Positions 57,863-64,000 of a stretch of DNA of 64,000 bases are shown in pieces (position 1 is the stretch's first letter; each line of letters opens with the position of its first letter). The notes under the pieces were generated by a model, which worked only from the letters and a program-made list of their open reading frames with translations, was not told the DNA's origin and made no database searches. The translations under genes were made by a program, and so were the position numbers. This DNA comes from Siphonodentalium dalli (lineage: Eukaryota; Mollusca; Scaphopoda; Gadilida; Siphonodentaliidae), in contig CP136068.1 of assembly GCA_032622095.1 (NCBI GenBank), positions 161,219,465-161,283,464 on the forward strand. The letters are read 5' to 3'.

Positions 57863-58237
57863 ATGGAAGACTTCTTTATGTGTGATCCATGTGAAACGAC
57901 ACAGATAAAGGAACGAAGGCCTCAAAAAGAGAGAGACATTAAAGGACTTAAATGGTGTTGGTTATGGGATCAGTTGAAATTCGGAATATTGTGTGGATTG
58001 CTGTTCAATGGTGTCGGTGTTTTTGCCCATCCATTCGAATCGCAAGCAGATGGCTTTCTGACTGAAACAAACCTTTCAAATGTCAAGAAATGTGAGACAA
58101 TGTGCAAGAGACACGCGGACTGTACCAAGATCGGATACAATGTTAAAACAAAGATGTGCGTTCTCCTGCAGCCAGATGAATCTGGAGTTGCACAACCGCC
58201 AAAGGAGTGGTTCATGGTAGATATCGAAGACACAAAG
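57863..58237 (+). CDS. PAN/apple-like domain exon with membrane segment
   Basis: The frame is open from 57704; the first ATG in it is at 57863 (MEDFFMCDPC), 53 codons in. Encoded: a short Lys/Arg-rich N-terminus, the hydrophobic segment KFGILCGLLFNGVGVFA (signal anchor or late signal peptide), then HPFESQADGFL and a PAN-like module: NLSNVKKCETMCKRHADCTK, IGYNVKTKMCVLL. C-x3-C-x5-C-x4-Y-N...C is typical of PAN/apple folds, which bind proteins or sugars outside the cell. It ends at AAG|GTAAGA, phase 0, so further exons lie downstream, none recognised here. An acceptor such as GTGACCCAG near 57857 could place the true start in an upstream exon. Confidence 0.65.
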
Positions 58238-59190
58238 GTAAGACTGTAGTTATATATTCGTGTTGTTGTAAACTAAAATCTTCAAAAAGTAAGACGCATC
58301 TAATGGTGTGAGAGTTGGTTGTCAATGTGCTTGGATGGGCACCGTTTTATGGGTGACATTTCAAATAAAAAAATCGCAGCTGATTCAAACCCTCATAATT
58401 CGACCATTAATTCCTAGTGAAGCGTTGTTCATAAATGGAAGTAACCGAAAAACATGTTCAATACAAATTGCTCTGGATCGATCCAGCGAATGCTCAAACA
58501 TCAACAGCTTCATTACAATATAGAATCTAAACCGTTATTAAAGAGAACGCCAAATAATAGATTGTAATTAATTTTTCCTTATTGGCTATATAGATACCAA
58601 GAACTTCTAGAATGTTTGTATACAAACGGTAAACATGCTTCACTATCTTGAATACAGACATAATAACATTTTAAAAAAACGACGGCGGTGTGTAAACAAT
58701 ATACCATAACATTTTATTGATAAGTGTAAATCAAAACATAATATATTCACAAATATGTCGTTTCCCCCACCCTCCACCAACCCACAACACACCCCATAAA
58801 ACAGACAACTGCGCAAAATGCGACATCGTGATAAGCACAATACTAACATGTGTGCACGAGGAAATACGCAATATGAGCTGGTTTGCCGCTGCCGGTTGTC
58901 AATTTAGCAAATTGTTAAACAAAAGTGAATTTGCAACAACTGAAATCCGATTTGCAACACGACTGCAACACATCCTCACGTAAATACGCACATAATCGAC
59001 CTTTAATGCGAAATATGTTCATAATGTGATTATATGATTATGAAAGAAGCCGATAATGGACTAATGTCCGTTATTCCGTTTTATGGCGCGGGCCAAAATG
59101 AAAACACATGTTAAAGAGCGTACACATGCTTAGTCGTGATTTGGCTTATTTGGGTCATTGTCCGCACATAAGGAACCTATAATTGAGTTA
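58238..59190. other. Intron or spacer after the PAN exon
   Basis: No further exon recognised; AT-rich sequence with a C-rich run near 58766. Confidence 0.35.
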
Positions 59191-59254
59191 TTATGAGTCG
59201 ATATAATGTGACTAAAACGCTCTCATGTTCAGTTCGTTATCGACTTAAAATGAG
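59191..59254. repeat. Palindromic repeat, family D copy 1
   Basis: TTATGAGTCGATATAATGTG is matched in reverse near CGTTATCGACTTAAAATGAG, with AAAACGCTCT between. Copy 2 lies inverted at 63862-63970. Confidence 0.6.
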
Positions 59255-59671
59255 CCGATTATACGCAGTTTATCTACATAAAACAAATGTGATTATAAGC
59301 AGATAATTTGCGGGTTTTCGGAGAACAGGCTCAACAACACTGGCACTTACCTTTTTGGCCTTTGGCAATTGATCCCCGTCGGGCATATAATAAAAATTGA
59401 AGCCAATTTATCGGAAACAAAACACATATTGCTATACAGTCGCAACATTTCTAATTGAAAGCGTTTAATGGGTTCGCGGCTTATGTCACATCGACGTATT
59501 GTATCGCTAGAGTAAATTGGTTTCTAATTTTTACTCGAGTAGAACACAGAGAGATTATTGACTCCACTTTGAAAAAACATTAGTCAAACAAAGGGCATCC
59601 TAGAAGTCTAACTCTTTAGGAAACTGTGGTGTGATAGTGGGTGTGAGATAACTTGTCATAAATATGTGCCC

Positions 59672-60172
59672 TTAAAGGCACAGTTGGCCTTAATTGTCGA
59701 AAAATTCATATTTGTTCCAAACACCGTAAACAGAAAAACATTAAAACGCATACAGTTTCGTTCATATATACCATGGCCATCGCGTAAACAGCATGCTATC
59801 ATAAAGACTTACTATATTTTACATAAGCAAGAGCCTGATTGTGTTACAGAAGACAGCACATTGTCACTGGCTAATCACACACAAATGATATAAACGCTCT
59901 TTATTAGTTCCATATCAGGAATTCAGCAACAAATAACGCTCTTTATGTTTACCATCATAATATAAACAAACACCATAAAAGTAACTTTTTATGCTTATGT
60001 TTACATAACAATGGTCAAAAAAATGACAATATCATACTGTTAATGCGATATTTCTTATTTGTATACGGACAAAGTCTGTCTACATTGTGATGTTCTTTCT
60101 GTTTGTGGCGGTTTTTGATGGGTGGAAATATTTTCACAGGATACCCACCGCCAAGGCCAACCGTACCTTTAA
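59672..60172 (+). mobile_element. TTAA-flanked MITE, family A copy 2 (intact)
   Basis: 501 bp from TTAAAGGCACAGTTGGCC to GGCCAACCGTACCTTTAA. It has duplicated inner motifs AACGCTCTTTAT...AACGCTCTTTATGTTTACC. A 75-codon frame has no recognisable product. Confidence 0.9.
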
Positions 60173-60516
60173 TAACTCAGCTTTCACATTAAAGAAAATA
60201 TGATTTGTAGGCATTTTTGTTATTGTATTGGAGACACTCAATTCAAAAGAGGCACCAAAATGTTTGTCGGAACAAAGAAAATCAAAAGTGTCTAAACAAA
60301 TAATAAAATTGGCAACAGTGTTGACAACTGAGAATCTTTGGGCAGCAAAAAACTCTGAATGTGAGCTTATTTGCTCATTAAAATAACCCGATATGTTCTT
60401 ATTTTCACATGAACAGGCTGACACCTTATGTATAATTAGTATGTATGGGTCATATAGTTATCTTATTATTGGATGAGTGTATCATATACCATTCTACCTA
60501 GAATATGTTTAGCTGT

Positions 60517-61018
60517 TTAAAGGCACGTGAGGCCTTAGTTGTCGAAAATATTCATATTTGTTCCAATCACCGTAAACAGAAAAACATTAAAACGCATACA
60601 GTTTCGTTCATATATACCATGACCATCGCGTAAACAGCATGTTATCATAAAGATTTACTTTATTTTACCTAAGCAAGAGCCTGATTGTGTTACAGAAGAC
60701 AACACAATGCTGCTGGCTAATCACACACAAATGGCATAAACGCTCTTTATTCGTTCCATATCAGGAATTCACCCACAAAGAACGCTCTTTATGTTTACCA
60801 TCATAATATAAACAAACACCAGAAAAGTAACTTTTTAGGCTTTTGTTTACATAACAATGGTCAAAAATATGACAATAACATACTGTTTATGCGATATTCC
60901 TTATTTGTATACGGACTAAGTCTGTCTACATTTTGTTGTTCTTTCTGTTTGTGGCGGTTTTTGACGGATGGAAATATTTTCACAGGATACCCACCGCCAA
61001 GGCCAACCGTACCTTTAA
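60517..61018 (+). mobile_element. TTAA-flanked MITE, family A copy 3 (intact)
   Basis: 502 bp from TTAAAGGCACGTGAGGCC to GGCCAACCGTACCTTTAA, closely similar to copy 2, only 345 bp away in the same orientation. Its left end AGGCACGTGAGGCC is closer to the 16684 copy than to copy 2, so the two neighbours are probably separate insertions. Confidence 0.9.
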
Positions 61019-63648
61019 ATATACTGCACGGCGTCGTTGTTAGTTAATAGTTATAAAAAAAGTGCTTGCGTGACATTTCTATATTATACGAAGTTATATC
61101 CTTCTCTCAAGTGGCATGATCTGCATTTACCATGTAAGGAATTTACTTGATTCGATTAAGGTTATTCAGTTATAACTGAACAGTTTGAATGTAAACTATA
61201 TAACGGGCGTGGCCCGTATGGTAAATAATGTCCCAGACTGTTCGGTTATAAGACATAACTTTAAAAAACGAGTGTTTAACTGAGATTATTTCCGACGAAA
61301 AAGACACATAAAGTTGAAACTGGCACTCAAACATCAAATGATAAATTGACCAAGTGGCGTCATAAATTCGTCACTTTTGATTGGCCAGTGGACAGTATGC
61401 TCGGTATTGGTCAGTCGCTCCGCTGTAGCAGCACGTTTATTGAAAAATTATTGAAACTATCAATGTAGCATACATGTAGGTGTTGGACAACAGATATTTT
61501 ATTAATACGGTTTAAGGCTTCGTCAACCCATTTCCCCCAAAATTTTATAGAGAAAAATAAAGGATTATGTTCACTTTTATTACTAACGCAGGGTTGCCCG
61601 GCGTAACCCGGGTTAAAGTGTAATCAAAACGTTAATAAATGTTGTCAATCGGTTGATAAGCACAAATACCAGTATGGATGAAGAGTTCTGCATTTTGTAT
61701 CAATGCCATAGATTATCCAGTTTCCATAAATTTGAAGGTACCAAGATGCCCATACTGACATCGGGCGTCAAATTTGTTAAAGACACCAAACTTGTTATAT
61801 AATTTTGGTGCCCCTTCCCCAGTCCATTCCTGACATGGACATCAACCTGTTTGTTGTCTTTAAACTACACCATTATTTCATCGTAGCATGCATGGAGAAG
61901 TATATATACATGCACGTGTTTATATGAGTATCGATGAAACAATTGTGTTGGTGCTCACCGCCCCGATCCACATTCCCGATCCGAATGGTGCCAACTCTGA
62001 AAACGAAAACTGCACAATTAGGTTCCTTATATCGCAGCCATATCTATGTGTGTTCAGTGTAAAGCGCGACAAAAAAGTGTTATCAATGTTTGTTCCATTT
62101 CCCCTATGTTGTCTATATAAGTTTGGTATAAATGCCGACAAATACATGTTCATCAAACGTGGTGTTCATCCTAATTAGTGTCTAAGTATTTGCACAGAAT
62201 GTCTTCGATATTGACCATATTATATTTTATACGAGCCACCAACAGCCACATTTGTATGTTTTATCTCATAACCATGGCCAGTTTCCTAAAACAAAACAGA
62301 CGATCGCCCATATATATTTACCAAATATAGCTAATAGCAGGCTTGCATCCCATGCATTCTACCGATAATGTGAGAGAGGGACGCAGCTATAGTATTTTCA
62401 TAGGAATTATATGATCCCTCTGAATATTATATTGAATCCCACCTGAATGAAAACTCTTTTGTCAATGCCAGCTAGATGACATTTTATTATACAAAGATGA
62501 ACAGTGGCATTTATTTCTAAATGTATCAAAAAGTTCGATTTTTCAAAACACCCATAACACTACAGTTGACATGTGCTGTCAACTCAAGAATGACTCGGGC
62601 TTGCCGTTAAAAGCTATGCGCATACTTCAACGCGGATGCTATTTAGTCGGGCGCTGACACCAGCATTTCAATTCCGCGCATTCTCTATACTTGACCACAA
62701 AGATCTGTGGTGGATCTTTCTTAACATGTTGATACTCAGACACCGTTTTGCGCGAAAGTGTTTTTTCCTTTTTTTTATTTATTGCGAGTATCGTTTACCG
62801 GAGCTAAGAAGTAGATATTCACTATCGAAAATATTTCAGATGTTGCATACATGTATATATTTTTTAAATGGTATAATCAACGTGGTTGTATTCTCGGTAG
62901 TATATGATTTCCACATTCTTCCAGAATCGGTAATGCCTGAGTATACTCACTCATCAAATTAATTCACTAAATGGACAATCTACGTCTTTAAAAGAACCAA
63001 GAATTTTATACGGTTTTCAATTAGCAATTAATTTTTTGTTTAAATAAATGTGCGCCAAATTGATATTTTTATACCACACCATTAGATCCCTGTAAAGCAT
63101 GCGGGTGCCTAATTAAAAATCAAATTTCGGTATCAACGCGGTTATGACAATTATGGTGCTTCTAGCTATACATCCCTAACGCACGACACTGATTTTCCAA
63201 CTTTAAACCCCATGTGCCAATAGACTCATTGCAAGCCTACAGATACGTTTATGATAATCAGTGATAACATGTTTACCCAGTATGATGCACCCACTAATCA
63301 CAATCCTTGACGCCACCACTCTCGAAACTTTAAACGTTAGATTCCTCGTTGCAAGGAACATCTATATAACCCCTGACTCAAATGGCAGTACTTTTGACAT
63401 ATATAAACCACACCATTAGATTCCTCATATCATGGAGATCATTACGTATAAGCTTGGTGGACATCGGCGACAATTTTGTTCTGCTCCTCCCCTGTTGTGC
63501 CCCTGACAACAACAGCGTCAATTTAGTAAATTCTAACCCCCACCAATATCTTTCTCGTAAAAGTACACCAAATAGACCCATCTGTTATCTAGATGGTCCC
63601 CTGTAAATTTATATAGAACACATACAGAAGACAGACAGACGTTCGCAA

Positions 63649-63653
<5 letters not shown>
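61019..63653. other. 2.6-kb non-coding stretch
   Basis: No supported gene. ACACCATTAGATYCCT recurs near 63074 and 63412 within diverged ~340-bp units, and CACAATTAGGTTCCTTATAT near 62014 may be an older relative. Frames at 61888 and 62636 (about 100 codons) lack recognisable features. Confidence 0.4.

Positions 63654-63694
<41 letters not shown>
63654..63694. repeat. (TA)n microsatellite
   Basis: About 20 uninterrupted TA dinucleotides. Confidence 0.95.
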
Positions 63695-63696
<2 letters not shown>

Positions 63697-63861
63697 TGAC
63701 AGTAACCAAGCCAATTGATGCACCATTTTATGATTATTATTCATCATGGAATATCTTAGAAAAACTAAATGTGAACTTTATAGAGGTTTTACAAATATTT
63801 TTATCAACCTGTCTTCTCTAAAACCCGCACATTATATGCGTATAATAGAACCTGTTTTAGA

Positions 63862-63970
63862 TAGATGATCTGCTTAGAATATCCTCATTTTGAGTCGATA
63901 ATGTGCTGAAAATAAGAGCGTTTAGTCACATTATCGACTCATAGTGAGGCGTTTCTAAGAAGATGATTCA
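63862..63970. repeat. Palindromic repeat, family D copy 2
   Basis: CCTCATTTTGAGTCGATAATGTG and CACATTATCGACTCATAGTGAGG are inverted around AAAATAAGAGCGTTTAG. Outer arms GATGATCTGCTTAGAAT and TTCTAAGAAGATGATTC extend the palindrome to about 105 bp. Confidence 0.75.
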
Positions 63971-64000
63971 CAAATGATAGATTCACTTCCCCAACAAGGC

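Overview
The window looks like AT-rich genomic DNA of an invertebrate animal, most likely a mollusc or another lophotrochozoan. Reasons: short exons flanked by AG/GT splice signals, many dispersed non-autonomous transposons and satellites, and remnants of a non-LTR retrotransposon whose 3' tail (GCCGTTAAAC...CAATCAATC type) is, from memory, common in molluscan genomes. No database search was possible. No tRNA, rRNA, bacterial operon or CRISPR array was seen.

Region by region. (1) 1-8.9 kb: a 138-bp satellite at the left edge, a 25-bp minisatellite, one isolated EGF exon (3360-3473), a decayed RNase H-bearing non-LTR element (4.1-6.1 kb), palindromic AT repeats and two decayed EGF exons. (2) 9.2-16 kb: twelve intact 114-bp EGF exons, all phase 1-1 on the + strand, plus two truncated ones, built by repeated intragenic duplication of exon-plus-intron blocks. 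(3) 16.7-17.6 kb: a TTAA-flanked MITE with a second TTAA MITE nested inside it. (4) 19.4-20.1 kb: a tandemly duplicated Ig-like exon that has lost its canonical cysteines. (5) 24.0-27.9 kb: two exons that together encode a C-type lectin-like domain and end in a stop codon, followed by a 41-bp minisatellite. All these exons share strand and phase 1, so an EGF(n)-Ig-CTLD protein is a reasonable but unproven reading. (6) 30-57 kb: almost entirely repeats. There are two copies of a ~3.3-3.5 kb dispersed repeat, a ~180-bp satellite carrying paired AAGATGGC motifs and split by a TA-flanked MITE, a decayed large transposon gene on the - strand (XPG/FEN1-like nuclease motifs, Academ-like), a ~1.15-kb telomere-like GGTTAGGG tract, more TTAA MITEs and a second LINE tail. 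(7) 57.8-58.3 kb: an exon encoding a membrane segment and a PAN/apple-like domain. (8) 59-64 kb: two more copies of the TTAA MITE, palindromic repeats and a TA microsatellite.

Genes and confidence. The convincing host coding sequence is the EGF/Ig/CTLD exon train and the PAN exon. All are extracellular recognition or adhesion modules; whether the first three form one transcript needs RNA evidence. Most other open frames are noise or transposon debris.
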